Notes: generated by a model not told the origin, from the sequence alone. Shown: positions 8,994-17,734, numbered from the stretch's first letter. The stretch is DNA of 64,000 bases from an uncultured Christensenellaceae bacterium (GCA_944381365.1 CALWKW010000002.1:321952-385951); one strand, 5' to 3'. Program-made: numbers and translations.

Positions 8994-9166
8994 CTATATA
9001 TTAATACTAATAAATATATAATATTAAGTAAAGAAAAAGTGAATTTTCTTTGAGTATTTTTTATTTGGTTTATTTTGTATTCAAAATAAGTTTTTATCTT
9101 TAAAAATTAATTCAGATTGCAAATATAAAAGACGAAATTTTTCGACCAAAGCTCTTAAATCATAGA

Positions 9167-9201
9167 ACCATTTTGTCTATATTTTACTACCATTTTGTCT
9201 A
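9167..9201. promoter_or_regulatory. two direct repeats, possible operator
   Basis: ACCATTTTGTCTA occurs at 9167-9179 and again at 9189-9201. The start-to-start distance is 22 bp, about two helical turns, which would put both copies on one face of the DNA. No known regulator is recognised. Confidence 0.4.
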
Positions 9202-9335
9202 AAATCGCAATTTAATCCACACAGAACAATAAAATTTGAAAATTTTTTTGATAAATTTTGTGCAAAATAGGTCGAATTTATGGATATTTTGTGTCAAATT
9301 ATTCTATATGGAAATATTATATAAAAAATAGCATC

Positions 9336-9364
9336 TTGAAAATTGTAAAAATAAGGTTTATAAT
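9336..9364 (+). promoter_or_regulatory. SigA-type promoter
   Basis: TTGAAA, a 17-bp spacer and TATAAT, about 60 bases before the start codon of the downstream lipoprotein gene. Confidence 0.8.
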
Positions 9365-9385
9365 ATAACTACATTAAGATGAGGT

Positions 9386-9405
9386 CTATGGAATATATTC
9401 CATAG
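9386..9405. promoter_or_regulatory. perfect 20-bp palindrome in the leader
   Basis: CTATGGAATATATTCCATAG is a perfect dyad placed just after the expected transcription start and before the AAGGAGG site at 9414-9420. The position suits an operator for a dimeric repressor, or a leader hairpin. Confidence 0.6.
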
Positions 9406-9425
9406 TAGTTTATAAGGAGGGAACC

Positions 9426-10895
9426 ATGAAAGTCAAAAAGTATCTTATAACAATTATATTGATTTGTATTTTATGTGTAGGCATGCTCTTCAGTGCGTGC
9501 GAGCTTTTTGGCGGAAAAGACGACACAACGCCTTCGGGCGATAATTCAAGCAATACCCACAATGAAAATGACGATAATGACGAAACTCTAAATCCGCCTA
9601 TTCAATCAGGTGATGACTCTTCGGACTTTTCTCCGCTCGATCCCGATTTCGTTCCCGATATCAACAAGGTATATATCATCAATCCTATTTTGAACAATGC
9701 TTATAGCGGTATCAATCTTTATATCGGCGATTATGAATTCGGAAATGCAGAGTTTATCAATATCCCTGACGATAGACAGATAAAAGATATCGTAGGCGCT
9801 TCCAATACCTATGGAAAATACAATTTCACTTCTCTTCCTTTTTTGCAGGAAGGTGCTGAGATGGTAGCTCACGATTTGGGTTCAAGCGTGTTCAGATTCA
9901 ATCTTTCTCCCGATTACAAAAATATCTATGCCCTCAATACGAATTGGGCTGATGTGGATTCGATGACGGCTCTTGCGAGTACAAGTCAATATAAGGCGGT
10001 ATTAAACAATCCCGACCTCAAGACTTTTATCATCGATGCTACTGAATTCAACAGATGTACTTGGGAAGATGTCGCTACTGACAACAGAGACCCCAACTGG
10101 TTCTATTATCAATATCAGAATGTTACGAAAGAATTTTATGATTTGACAAAATATCTCTTGCAGACTTACGGCAACAAGGACAAAACATTTATACTTTCTA
10201 CCTATGACGGCGACAATGTATTCGGAAAGCTTTATGACCAATGCACTTTGGGTGCCAACAACGGCGAAACTCAAAAGTTTGCTCTTATCGAGACATATAC
10301 CCGTTATCTCAACGCAAGACAGGACGGCATCAACAAAGCTGTAAAAGAATTGTCGGGTAAAAAAGCAAAAGTGTACGGCTGTATAGAAGTAAGCCATATC
10401 TCCAACGAAATCAACGGCGTAGTTACCCGTCCCAGACTTGTAGATTGCGTAGTACCCAATACTTCTGCAGATCTCTACTCTTTTGCTGACGGATACACCA
10501 CTTTAGGCGAAAAAGATCTTCTTACCGAACTCAACTATCTCGCTTCAAAAGCTCCCAATCCCAATGCGGATTTTGCAGGCAAGAGAAATATCATTCTCGG
10601 CAAGATAGGTTATCCTTCAAATATCGCAGGCGATGACCAACAGCAATATATCGTATGTCGCAACGCAATCAAGGATGCCGTAGAATACGGAGTTCAATAT
10701 GTGGTATATGATTCGTATTGTTGCAATGAGCGTACGGACACATCTTTGGAAGATCGTCCTACAAACGGCAATATGGCAGGCTATTGGCTCATCAAGCCTG
10801 ACGGCTCGTATTCGACAATCTTCTGGTATTTGAAAGGTCTCAATGACAATCTCAATTACCTCACAAAAATACCTCAATTAAGACTCGAAGTGTAA
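9426..10895 (+). CDS. secreted lipoprotein, probable TIM-barrel fold
   Basis: The 489-residue precursor starts with a signal and lipobox FSAC (Cys near residue 25), followed by a long Ser/Asp/Asn-rich linker (about 32-75) that would hold the domain away from the membrane. The remainder alternates strands and helices as in (beta/alpha)8 glycosidases: FIIDATEFNRCTW, FILSTYDGDN, YLNARQDGINKA, YGCIEVSHIS, and ILGKIGYPSN at the position where GH-A clan enzymes often have a Glu. I cannot assign a family, and the Lys in GKIG could mean loss of catalysis. The AAGGAGG site is ideal. It is monocistronic, with its own promoter and terminator. Confidence 0.75.
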   Translation: MKVKKYLITIILICILCVGMLFSACELFGGKDDTTPSGDNSSNTHNENDDNDETLNPPIQSGDDSSDFSPLDPDFVPDINKVYIINPILNNAYSGINLYIGDYEFGNAEFINIPDDRQIKDIVGASNTYGKYNFTSLPFLQEGAEMVAHDLGSSVFRFNLSPDYKNIYALNTNWADVDSMTALASTSQYKAVLNNPDLKTFIIDATEFNRCTWEDVATDNRDPNWFYYQYQNVTKEFYDLTKYLLQTYGNKDKTFILSTYDGDNVFGKLYDQCTLGANNGETQKFALIETYTRYLNARQDGINKAVKELSGKKAKVYGCIEVSHISNEINGVVTRPRLVDCVVPNTSADLYSFADGYTTLGEKDLLTELNYLASKAPNPNADFAGKRNIILGKIGYPSNIAGDDQQQYIVCRNAIKDAVEYGVQYVVYDSYCCNERTDTSLEDRPTNGNMAGYWLIKPDGSYSTIFWYLKGLNDNLNYLTKIPQLRLEV

Positions 10896-10915
10896 TTTCT
10901 CAATTTAATTGACAT

Positions 10916-10954
10916 AAAAAAATACAGGAAGCTGAAAAGTTTCCTGTATTTTTT
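10916..10954. terminator. bidirectional terminator
   Basis: The stem AAAAAATACAGGAA / TTCCTGTATTTTTT with a ~10-nt loop sits between convergent genes, with T-tracts on both strands. Confidence 0.9.
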
Positions 10955-10968
10955 ATGCTTATTTATTG

Positions 10969-12069
10969 TTATTTTTCTTTGACTACTGCCGTAATCTTTT
11001 CGCCGTCTGCTCTGAAGGATATCTTATAGCCGCCTCCATCGCTCACAATACCCGTAAAGCTTGTATCGGTAGAGCCGCCTACAATTGTATTTTCAATGGC
11101 AAAATTTGCGTATCTTGTATCTTGGACATTCTCGTCATAATATTCGTATCCTATTGCGATTGTGAAAGCGTGATCGGGAGTATAGCTGAATGTATATTCA
11201 AACTTGCCATCGCTGTACTTAAAATCGTCAAATTGATACTCTTCATAAACACTGCCATATACATAATCGCTGTCATATATCCAAATTCTAAGATTGTCGT
11301 ATTCTCCGCTGAGCTTGGTCAAATCAACGATTACTGTTTCCTGATAAAGATTATCGGGTCTTACTTCGCCGTAAGCCACAACTTGTATGGTCTTTGTGAT
11401 CATTCTGTCATTGTCGGTATCTTCAAAGACAATTTTTGTGGTGCCTGTCTTCACCTTTTTAAGGTCAACGCTGAATTTGGCTTCGGTAGCCATAGAGCCG
11501 TTTATCACATTGCCAGCACTTACTCTTGAGAAAGCTTCATCGGGAATGACATTCTGATTGGTAGAATGCACTTTGGTATAAATCATATTGCTTTCTGAAT
11601 CTGTGCTGTTTACAACATATTCGCTTCCGAAATTTATTTCAAATTCGTAAGTAGCCATAAAGCTGTCTTCTGCATTGACTACAGACAGCTGGTCGGTATA
11701 TTTTTGCCAATACATGCCATCGTCCAAGTTTATATCAGCCTGAGCCTTTACGCTTGCCGTAACCGTGACATCCTCTTCAGGCATAACGAATTCATACTGA
11801 CCTGCAAGATTTTTTTGACATTCGACATCGTTTGCTTTTACGCTCTCTACTTCAAAAAGCTCATCCGCTTTGACAGTGATGACAACTTTTTCCCCTTTCT
11901 TCGCACTCTCCAAAGAGCTTGAAAGAGTATAATTATCTCCGTTTTGACAAACTATTTTATAAGTTTTGCCGCTTTGAGCATCACTTCCCTCGCTTGTACA
12001 AGCAGCAAAAGCAAATACCATTGCCGTCAAAACCAATAATGCTACAAATATAGTCCTAAATTTTTTCAT
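10969..12069 (-). CDS. lipoprotein with Ig/InlB-B-repeat-like N-terminal domain
   Basis: The 366-residue precursor has an AFAAC lipobox. Residues about 35-110 resemble the bacterial repeat found in surface proteins (a KGEKVVITVKA strand, then YEFVMPEEDVTVTASV, the classic 'MP..DVTVTA' ending). The rest is beta-rich and Tyr/Asp-rich, without a recognised family. It is probably a surface-anchored binding protein. It has an AGGAGG ribosome site and a near-perfect promoter, and stands alone between terminators. Confidence 0.78.
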   Translation of the reverse strand: MKKFRTIFVALLVLTAMVFAFAACTSEGSDAQSGKTYKIVCQNGDNYTLSSSLESAKKGEKVVITVKADELFEVESVKANDVECQKNLAGQYEFVMPEEDVTVTASVKAQADINLDDGMYWQKYTDQLSVVNAEDSFMATYEFEINFGSEYVVNSTDSESNMIYTKVHSTNQNVIPDEAFSRVSAGNVINGSMATEAKFSVDLKKVKTGTTKIVFEDTDNDRMITKTIQVVAYGEVRPDNLYQETVIVDLTKLSGEYDNLRIWIYDSDYVYGSVYEEYQFDDFKYSDGKFEYTFSYTPDHAFTIAIGYEYYDENVQDTRYANFAIENTIVGGSTDTSFTGIVSDGGGYKISFRADGEKITAVVKEK

Positions 12070-12096
12070 AATTCCTCCTAAAGAATTGGTTTTTTT

Positions 12097-12125
12097 ATTA
12101 TATAAAATAATTTTTATATTGTCAA
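12097..12125 (-). promoter_or_regulatory. consensus SigA promoter
   Basis: On the minus strand TTGACA, 17 bp and TATAAT, a full consensus match, about 30 bases before the lipoprotein ATG. Strong constitutive transcription is expected. Confidence 0.85.
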
Positions 12126-12178
12126 TTTATATTTTTTTCGATAGCCATATTTATGTGCAGTCAAAATATTCAATAAAA

Positions 12179-12204
12179 AATACAGCAAGGAATTTTGCTG
12201 TATT
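12179..12204 (-). terminator. terminator of pilT
   Basis: A 10-bp stem AATACAGCAA / TTGCTGTATT is followed on the minus strand by TTTTTTATTG, just beyond the pilT stop. Confidence 0.8.
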
Positions 12205-12218
12205 TTCTTTTGTTATAA

Positions 12219-13259
12219 TTATTCTGCCACATATACTTTGTAATCGGCACTGCTGATAAGTCCTTTTTTGTAAAGGCTCTCGAGACTTTGATTGAGAGTG
12301 TACATTCCCTGAGGTCCCGATGTCAACATTGTGTTTTGTATCATGTGCAATCTGTTTTGTCTTATAAGGCTTCGAACTGCTGCGTTTCCTACCATTACTT
12401 CTGTCGCAAGCACTCTGCCGTTTGCTGCGACAGAACTTGGAATAAGCTGCTGAGATACTACGCAGGTCAACACCATTGACAACTGCATTCTTACTTGGTT
12501 TTGCTGGTCAGAAGGGAACGAGTCGATAATTCTGTCTACCGCATTTACCGCACCTGTCGTGTGCATTGTGGCAAGAACCAAGTGTCCTGTTTCTGCCGCC
12601 GTCAATGCCGTGCCTATACTTTCCAAGTCTCTCATTTCGCCAAGAACGATAATATCGGGGTCTTGTCTTAATACAGCTTTTAGTGCGGCTGCGAATGAAG
12701 GAGTATCGTTGTTGATTTCTCTTTGAGTCACAAGACACTGCTCGCTCTCGAATACAAATTCGATAGGGTCTTCTATTGTGATGATATGTCCGCTGCGATG
12801 TGTATTGATATAATCGAGCACTGTCGCCAAAGTCGTGGTCTTACCGCTGCCCGTAGGTCCCGTAATAAGGATAAAACCGCTTTTTTTCATAGAAAGCTCT
12901 TTGAGCACTTCGGGGATACCTAATTGTTTGAAGTCTTTTTTCTCATCGCTGTATCTTCTTATGGCAAGCGACAAGCCGTGCATATCCTGATAAGCATTAC
13001 AACGGCATCTCTTTTTTCCGTCAAGGCTGAATGAGAAGTCCACATCTTTTTCCTTTTCCAATGTCTGTCTTTGGACATCGTTGAGAATAAGGTCTGCCAT
13101 AGAGACTATATCTTCATTGCTGAGTATTCTCGTACCCACCGATTTAAGAACGCCGTTGGCACGGATAATACCCGGTCTATCGGGTTTTAAGTGAATATCA
13201 GAAGCTTTTGCTTGTTCGGCTTCTGCCATATAATATCTTAAAAGTTTTGAATAATCCAT
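12219..13259 (-). CDS. pilT: type IV pilus retraction ATPase PilT
   Basis: A 346-residue hexameric secretion ATPase that powers pilus disassembly in twitching motility. The N-terminal PAS-like half has ASDIHLKPDRPG; Walker A GPTGSGKT is at 134-141, the Asp box and ITIEDPIEF follow, Walker B is in DPDIIVLGEMRD, and the His box is GHLVLATMHTTGA. The C-terminus lacks a clear AIRNLIRE block but has VRSLIRQNR. Length is normal for PilT. No other pilus gene is nearby, so it must serve a system elsewhere. It has its own promoter and terminator. Confidence 0.93.
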   Translation of the reverse strand: MDYSKLLRYYMAEAEQAKASDIHLKPDRPGIIRANGVLKSVGTRILSNEDIVSMADLILNDVQRQTLEKEKDVDFSFSLDGKKRCRCNAYQDMHGLSLAIRRYSDEKKDFKQLGIPEVLKELSMKKSGFILITGPTGSGKTTTLATVLDYINTHRSGHIITIEDPIEFVFESEQCLVTQREINNDTPSFAAALKAVLRQDPDIIVLGEMRDLESIGTALTAAETGHLVLATMHTTGAVNAVDRIIDSFPSDQQNQVRMQLSMVLTCVVSQQLIPSSVAANGRVLATEVMVGNAAVRSLIRQNRLHMIQNTMLTSGPQGMYTLNQSLESLYKKGLISSADYKVYVAE

Positions 13260-13285
13260 AAAGTACCTCTTTATCTTATAAAAAT

Positions 13286-13313
13286 ATTATATCATATAAA
13301 GGCTTTTTGTCAA
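13286..13313 (-). promoter_or_regulatory. promoter of pilT
   Basis: On the minus strand TTGACA, 16 bp and TGATATAAT (extended -10), about 27 bases before the start codon. Confidence 0.75.
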
Positions 13314-13440
13314 TATCGTATTTTACGCATTTTCTGACAAAACGAGCAAATCCGACAAATTTTCAGTCAAATTATATTGCATTGATGTCGATTTTGACTT
13401 AAATTTATCCTTATTGGGCGGAAATTTTGTCAAAAGTAAT

Positions 13441-13468
13441 TTGACATACTCTTTATTTGGTATATAAT
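13441..13468 (+). promoter_or_regulatory. promoter of mgsA
   Basis: TTGACA, 16 bp and TATAAT upstream of mgsA. The leader then carries AGGAG at 13505-13509. Confidence 0.75.
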
Positions 13469-13520
13469 AAAAGTACAATATGACAAAATTTTGCTTGACA
13501 ATACAGGAGTATAATATTAT

Positions 13521-13907
13521 ATGAACAAAATAAAAACTTTGGCATTGATAGCACATGACAACAAAAAAGCAGAGATGGTAAGCTGGGCGATGAAAAACAA
13601 AGACGCTCTTGCAAAATTCAATCTGTGCGGAACAGGTACTACTGCAAAACTCGTAGCAGATGCGACCAATCTCAATATTACAAGATATCTTTCGGGACCT
13701 TTGGGAGGCGACCAGCAAATCGGTGCCAAAATCGCAGAAGGACAGATCGATATAGTAGTATTTTTCTGGGATCCTCTTCAGACACAACCTCATGACCCCG
13801 ATGTAAAAGCTTTGCTCAGAATAGCTGTCGTATACGATATACCTATTGCCACAAACAAGGCTACTGCAAACTATGTCATTACCTCAAGCCTTTTAAAAGA
13901 GGACTAA
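13521..13907 (+). CDS. mgsA: methylglyoxal synthase
   Basis: A 128-residue cytoplasmic enzyme that converts dihydroxyacetone phosphate to methylglyoxal and phosphate, a bypass that frees phosphate when triose phosphates build up. Family signatures are complete: LIAHDNKK at the start, the phosphate-binding GTGTT, SGPLGGDQQIGA with the catalytic Asp, and FFWDPLQTQPHDPDVKALLR. Length is typical. It is a single-gene unit divergent from pilT, with its own promoter and terminator. Confidence 0.97.
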   Translation: MNKIKTLALIAHDNKKAEMVSWAMKNKDALAKFNLCGTGTTAKLVADATNLNITRYLSGPLGGDQQIGAKIAEGQIDIVVFFWDPLQTQPHDPDVKALLRIAVVYDIPIATNKATANYVITSSLLKED

Positions 13908-13980
13908 CATTTTTAAAATTTGTCAAAGCCTATTTATATCGACATATTTTAAGACAACTACTTTAAACCAAAAGCAATCA

Positions 13981-14008
13981 AAAAGCCCGACAGTTTTGTC
14001 GGGCTTTT
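13981..14008. terminator. bidirectional terminator between mgsA and ispE
   Basis: A perfect 11-bp stem AAAAGCCCGAC / GTCGGGCTTTT with a 6-nt loop lies between the convergent mgsA and ispE genes. Confidence 0.92.
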
Positions 14009-14042
14009 GTATGTACTTATAGTATTCAAATTCTTATTTTTG

Positions 14043-14870
14043 TCAAATGGTTATTTCCTCGATGCCTTTGTCTTTTGTGACGGCATAGGATTTATAAATC
14101 ATATCGTCCAATCCTTCAAGGCATTTTCTAGCACTTTCCTCATTGAGAAAAACTCCCACATAAGCCGAGCCGCTTCCCGTCATAAAAACTTTGTCTGTAT
14201 ATCTCATCAAAGCTTTTTTTGCTTTTTCTATCTCGGGACACAATTGGACCGCACTTTTTTCAAGCACATTGAATGGCAGAAAAGTTATATTTATATTATC
14301 GAGTACTTTATCTATACTTCCTTTTTCTCCGCCGCATTTATCATAGTTTTTGTATATCTCGCCGGTAGACGCTCCGACAACTTTTTGAGCTATCACAAGG
14401 TGCATATTAGGAAAAGTCAAAGGAGAGATCTCTTCGCCCACTCCCATAACTCTCGCATCGCCGCCATAAATCATATACGGCACATCGCAGCCCACTTTAA
14501 GAGCCAAAGGCAAGAGCTTTTCCATCTCCACTCCGTACAATCTGTATGCACAATAAAATACTCCGCTCGCATCTGCGGAAGAACCGCCCATTCCGCTTGA
14601 AAAAGGTATGCCTTTTTGTATCTCGACATGCATTGTTATGCCAAAATATTTTTTCAAAAGTTCCAATGCTTTTAGAGCAGTATTGTTTTTATCTGCCTCT
14701 TTCCCGTCCATGAGAATGATATTCTGACTGCTTTTTTTTGCATAAATAATATCGTATATGCTCACAGAACTCATAAGCATATCCAAGAGGTGATATCCGT
14801 CTTCTCTCATTCCCTTTATGTCAAGCGAAAGATTGATTTTTGCATTTACTTTGATTTTTATTTCTTGCAT
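14043..14870 (-). CDS. ispE: 4-diphosphocytidyl-2-C-methyl-D-erythritol kinase
   Basis: A 275-residue GHMP kinase of the MEP isoprenoid pathway that phosphorylates the 2-hydroxyl of CDP-methylerythritol using ATP. It has the N-terminal KVNAKINLSLDI, GYHLLDMLM, the ATP-binding P-loop PFSSGMGGSSADAS at 89-102 and a GSGSA motif near the C-terminus (MTGSGSAYVG). Length matches the family. It lies near sipL and veg on the same strand, as is common in Clostridia, but an aldo-keto reductase gene intervenes here. Confidence 0.95.
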   Translation of the reverse strand: MQEIKIKVNAKINLSLDIKGMREDGYHLLDMLMSSVSIYDIIYAKKSSQNIILMDGKEADKNNTALKALELLKKYFGITMHVEIQKGIPFSSGMGGSSADASGVFYCAYRLYGVEMEKLLPLALKVGCDVPYMIYGGDARVMGVGEEISPLTFPNMHLVIAQKVVGASTGEIYKNYDKCGGEKGSIDKVLDNINITFLPFNVLEKSAVQLCPEIEKAKKALMRYTDKVFMTGSGSAYVGVFLNEESARKCLEGLDDMIYKSYAVTKDKGIEEITI

Positions 14871-14885
14871 AACTACCTCTTTAGT

Positions 14886-14914
14886 ATTATAACATTCTTT
14901 TTTCCAAAAATCAA
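14886..14914 (-). promoter_or_regulatory. promoter of ispE
   Basis: On the minus strand TTGATT, 17 bp and TATAAT, about 16 bases before the ispE ATG-proximal AGAGG site. Confidence 0.65.
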
Positions 14915-14959
14915 TACCAAAGCTTTTGTGTCTAATATATTTATATTATAATAAAATAA

Positions 14960-14994
14960 TTTATACAATTTACCCAAGACTTAAATTGTATAAA
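14960..14994. repeat. palindromic intergenic repeat, copy 3 (centre reversed)
   Basis: The 13-bp arms TTTATACAATTTA / TAAATTGTATAAA surround CCCAAGACT, which is the reverse complement of the copy 4 centre with one change. The left flank TATATTATAATAAA is the same, and in the same orientation, as in copy 4. Confidence 0.85.
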
Positions 14995-15032
14995 TTAAGA
15001 CTATTTCTTCGTGCACGCTCACGCATATACGC

Positions 15033-15061
15033 AAAAGACAGCTCTTTTGAAGCTGTCTTTT
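15033..15061 (-). terminator. terminator of the aldo-keto reductase gene
   Basis: The stem AAAAGACAGCT / AGCTGTCTTTT with a 7-nt loop lies directly beyond the reductase stop codon. Confidence 0.85.
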
Positions 15062-15079
15062 TTGTGTCGATCATAATTT

Positions 15080-15967
15080 TTAAGGAAGTCTTCTGCCTAC
15101 CACTTTGTACAATTCGTACCATTCGCTTCTAGTAAGATTTATGTCCTTTGCCTTGACAATCTGTCTTACTCTTTCTGCCTTGGTAGTGCCGTTTATTACA
15201 GCAAAATTCGCAGGATGCTTCAAAAGCCATGCCGCCGCTATTGCGTTTGGCTCGACATTGTATTTGAATGCATATTCTTTTAAAAGCTTGTTGAGTTTTC
15301 TGAACTTGAAGTCTCCGATAAAGCTCTTGTTTGTTCCCTTATAAGGCGAATAACATTGAATCTGAATGCCGTTTTGTCTGCAATAATCCAATGTGCCCAT
15401 ATCCCTGTTTACGCCGCCTTCGTTGTAGCGGTTGTAATTTATACCGTTTTCAATCATAGGACAATGCACAATGCTTACTCTCACCTGATTGCATTCTATC
15501 TTCTGACGCAAAGCACTCTGCAATAAGCTTATCTGACTTGACGAAAAATTGCTTACTCCGAATCTGTCCACAAGTCCTTCGCCCTGAAGTCTGTCAAAAG
15601 CTTTTGCCACTTCCTCGGGGTTCATGAGTGCATCGGGACGATGTATGAGCAATCTGTCGATTTTTTCCACGCCCAGTCTTTTGAGACTCTTGTGCACGCA
15701 ATCAAGTATATAGTTTGTACTATTGTCGTATCTGTGGCAAGACAAATCTTTGACAATACCGCACTTGGTCTGCAAAAATATTTTGTCTCTTAAAGAACTG
15801 TCTTCTTTGAGTGCTTTTCCGAATACCGTCTCGCACTCGCCGGCACCATATATGTCTGCGTGGTCAAACACATTTATGCCGTTTTCGAGATTGGCATCGA
15901 TAATGGCTCTTATGTCCTTTATCGGCAAATCTTTTATTTTCATGCATCCTTGAATAAATTTGTCCAT
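15080..15967 (-). CDS. aldo/keto reductase
   Basis: A 295-residue NAD(P)H-dependent oxidoreductase of the AKR superfamily (YdhF-like group). It has the catalytic set Asp/Tyr in NVFDHADIYG, Lys in IFLQTKCGI and His in RLLIHRPDALM, then FGVSNFS and, near the end, a cofactor-binding VINGTTKAERVRQI. The ATG at 15967 is chosen over one 30 bases upstream because AGAGGA lies 7 bases before it. The substrate is unknown. It sits between ispE and sipL on the same strand but has its own terminator. Confidence 0.92.
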   Translation of the reverse strand: MDKFIQGCMKIKDLPIKDIRAIIDANLENGINVFDHADIYGAGECETVFGKALKEDSSLRDKIFLQTKCGIVKDLSCHRYDNSTNYILDCVHKSLKRLGVEKIDRLLIHRPDALMNPEEVAKAFDRLQGEGLVDRFGVSNFSSSQISLLQSALRQKIECNQVRVSIVHCPMIENGINYNRYNEGGVNRDMGTLDYCRQNGIQIQCYSPYKGTNKSFIGDFKFRKLNKLLKEYAFKYNVEPNAIAAAWLLKHPANFAVINGTTKAERVRQIVKAKDINLTRSEWYELYKVVGRRLP

Positions 15968-16073
15968 ATCCGTATCCTCTACGAATAATTTTAGCACACC
16001 AAATGTATCATATCAATATAAAACTTGTAAAAGTATCTTCAATATTGCAAATTTTGTGTAAAATAAGACTATA

Positions 16074-16102
16074 AGGCGGTAAATTTTATCAATTTACCGC
16101 CT
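16074..16102 (-). terminator. terminator of the sipL-like gene
   Basis: A 12-bp perfect stem AGGCGGTAAATT / AATTTACCGCCT with a 5-nt loop. The minus-strand tail after it is only weakly T-rich, so its efficiency is uncertain. Confidence 0.65.
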
Positions 16103-16110
16103 ATTTTCTT

Positions 16111-17610
16111 CTAGACAATCTCTCTGTAAATTACTATTCTTTCGTCCCCTTGCATTTCATTTGCGATATCGGGATTCTGCTCTTTTATACTCTCAATGGA
16201 CATTCCCAAAGTCTTAGCTACCTGCCATATAGTTTCGCCCTTGTCGGGAAGGTATATGCTTACGGCATTGTGATTGTGCTCACATTCTTCGCCCTCTTCC
16301 ACCTTGCTGATTATACACTGCTCAACTTCCTGTTTTGTGCATACCGACAATTCTACCGTCAAGCTTATCTCGACTTCTCTGTCTCTCTTTTTCTTGTATG
16401 CACAATCGCTTACCAAAGCCATTCCGCTGAGCTTGACATCTTCTTGCATACCCTCGCAAGCAAATTGCAATGAATAGGGCAATTCTACCTGCATGCACTT
16501 ATTCTCGCCCTTGTCGTTGAGATAGATGACAGATGTATTGACCACGCCTTCGGCAAGAACTTCGCCGTCCATTGCGACAAGATTTGACAAGCTGTTTTGC
16601 GTGACAACGGTGCTCAGAATACTCTCGATGCTATCGTCATCGTCTACCGCTACGCTTCCGCTTATTCTCTCTTCGAATCTTCTCATACATCCCTGACGCA
16701 TAAAGCATACCTTGTTTTTGCTTATTTCCAATTCGTGCGAAGGACTATACAAATCCACGACTGCGTTTACGCACTCTCTTTGCATCACAAATCCTCTGAT
16801 GCACAATGTCACATAGGATTTGAGAATATTGTCGTTTTCATCGCCCTCGATGACAAGCTTGCTTTCTTTGACTTTTACGCTTATGCAAGCATTGAGATTT
16901 TCTCCCTTGACTTTGAGTTCATGCATAAAAGGCAATGACATATTCTTTGTGGACACAATTCCTTCTGCCTTATATACCAAAGTGATTTCCGCCTTGCCTG
17001 ATACGCAGAGCTTTCCGTCATCGTTGTTGACTTCGCATACTATCGCTTTTGTGTCATACAAAAGAATATCCTCTACCTTTACACCGCAAGCGTATTCTTC
17101 TGAGATTTCGCACTCTTCTTCTACCATGCCGATATATTTTTGATAGGATTGCTCTTCTTTGAGAGTAAGTGCTCCTTCGGCTTCTTCGATAATTTCGCTT
17201 GTCGCTATCTCGACAATGTTGGGAACAAGCTCGATTACCGTCTGCACTTTTATTTCATTGCCTGCAATAGCGGACTGGATATCCACAATATCCGCTTTGA
17301 CAATACAAGGCATTTCTGCGACTATCTGATCATCGTTTATGTCTTCTGCAAAGTCGGATATATAATCAAAATTGTTGAGTTTCTTTTCGCCGTCAAGATA
17401 GACAAGTTTGAGAGCAAGCCTGCCGCTGATTTTTATTTGCTTTGACAAGGTCTGTACCTTTGTAATTTGCACATCGCCCGTAAGTACGCACAATTTGCTC
17501 ACTCCGCCTCTCGACTGAGTATCAAAGTTACATTGCGTAACAATTTGTTTTCCGTCCATAGTCCTTTCATAATCGGTATTTACCGTCTTGAATATTGTAT
17601 TGATTGCCAT
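16111..17610 (-). CDS. SipL-like spore coat morphogenetic protein (DUF3794 + LysM)
   Basis: The 499-residue protein is built from about three DUF3794 beta domains (repeated patterns such as VQTVIELVPNIVEIA, and a KISGRLALKLVYLDGEK region) and a C-terminal LysM module (about 450-495: IYLPDKGETIWQVAKTLGM, IKEQNPDI). This is the architecture of SipL of Clostridioides difficile, the partner of SpoIVA in encasing the forespore with coat, and of functionally similar SpoVID. Proximity to veg and ispE agrees with that identity. It has a GGAGG site. It is the best evidence in the window that the organism sporulates. A sporulation-sigma promoter was not identified. Confidence 0.85.
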   Translation of the reverse strand: MAINTIFKTVNTDYERTMDGKQIVTQCNFDTQSRGGVSKLCVLTGDVQITKVQTLSKQIKISGRLALKLVYLDGEKKLNNFDYISDFAEDINDDQIVAEMPCIVKADIVDIQSAIAGNEIKVQTVIELVPNIVEIATSEIIEEAEGALTLKEEQSYQKYIGMVEEECEISEEYACGVKVEDILLYDTKAIVCEVNNDDGKLCVSGKAEITLVYKAEGIVSTKNMSLPFMHELKVKGENLNACISVKVKESKLVIEGDENDNILKSYVTLCIRGFVMQRECVNAVVDLYSPSHELEISKNKVCFMRQGCMRRFEERISGSVAVDDDDSIESILSTVVTQNSLSNLVAMDGEVLAEGVVNTSVIYLNDKGENKCMQVELPYSLQFACEGMQEDVKLSGMALVSDCAYKKKRDREVEISLTVELSVCTKQEVEQCIISKVEEGEECEHNHNAVSIYLPDKGETIWQVAKTLGMSIESIKEQNPDIANEMQGDERIVIYREIV

Positions 17611-17734
17611 ATATCCTCCGCAAATATGTTTTTACACAATATTATATTGGGAGAAAATTTGTATTATGCAAAAATAAAATACAATTTGAAAAATCTTAAA
17701 ATTTATCTCAAAAATCTTCGAGGGCATAAAAAAA

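Larger units (their letters stand above)
8855..9425. other. 570-bp divergent intergenic regulatory region
   Basis: There is no credible gene. It contains the promoter of the ABC operon, repeat copy 2, two direct repeats, a SigA promoter for the downstream gene and a 20-bp palindrome, each listed separately. The stretch 9000-9330 is otherwise AT-rich and without visible structure. Confidence 0.7.
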
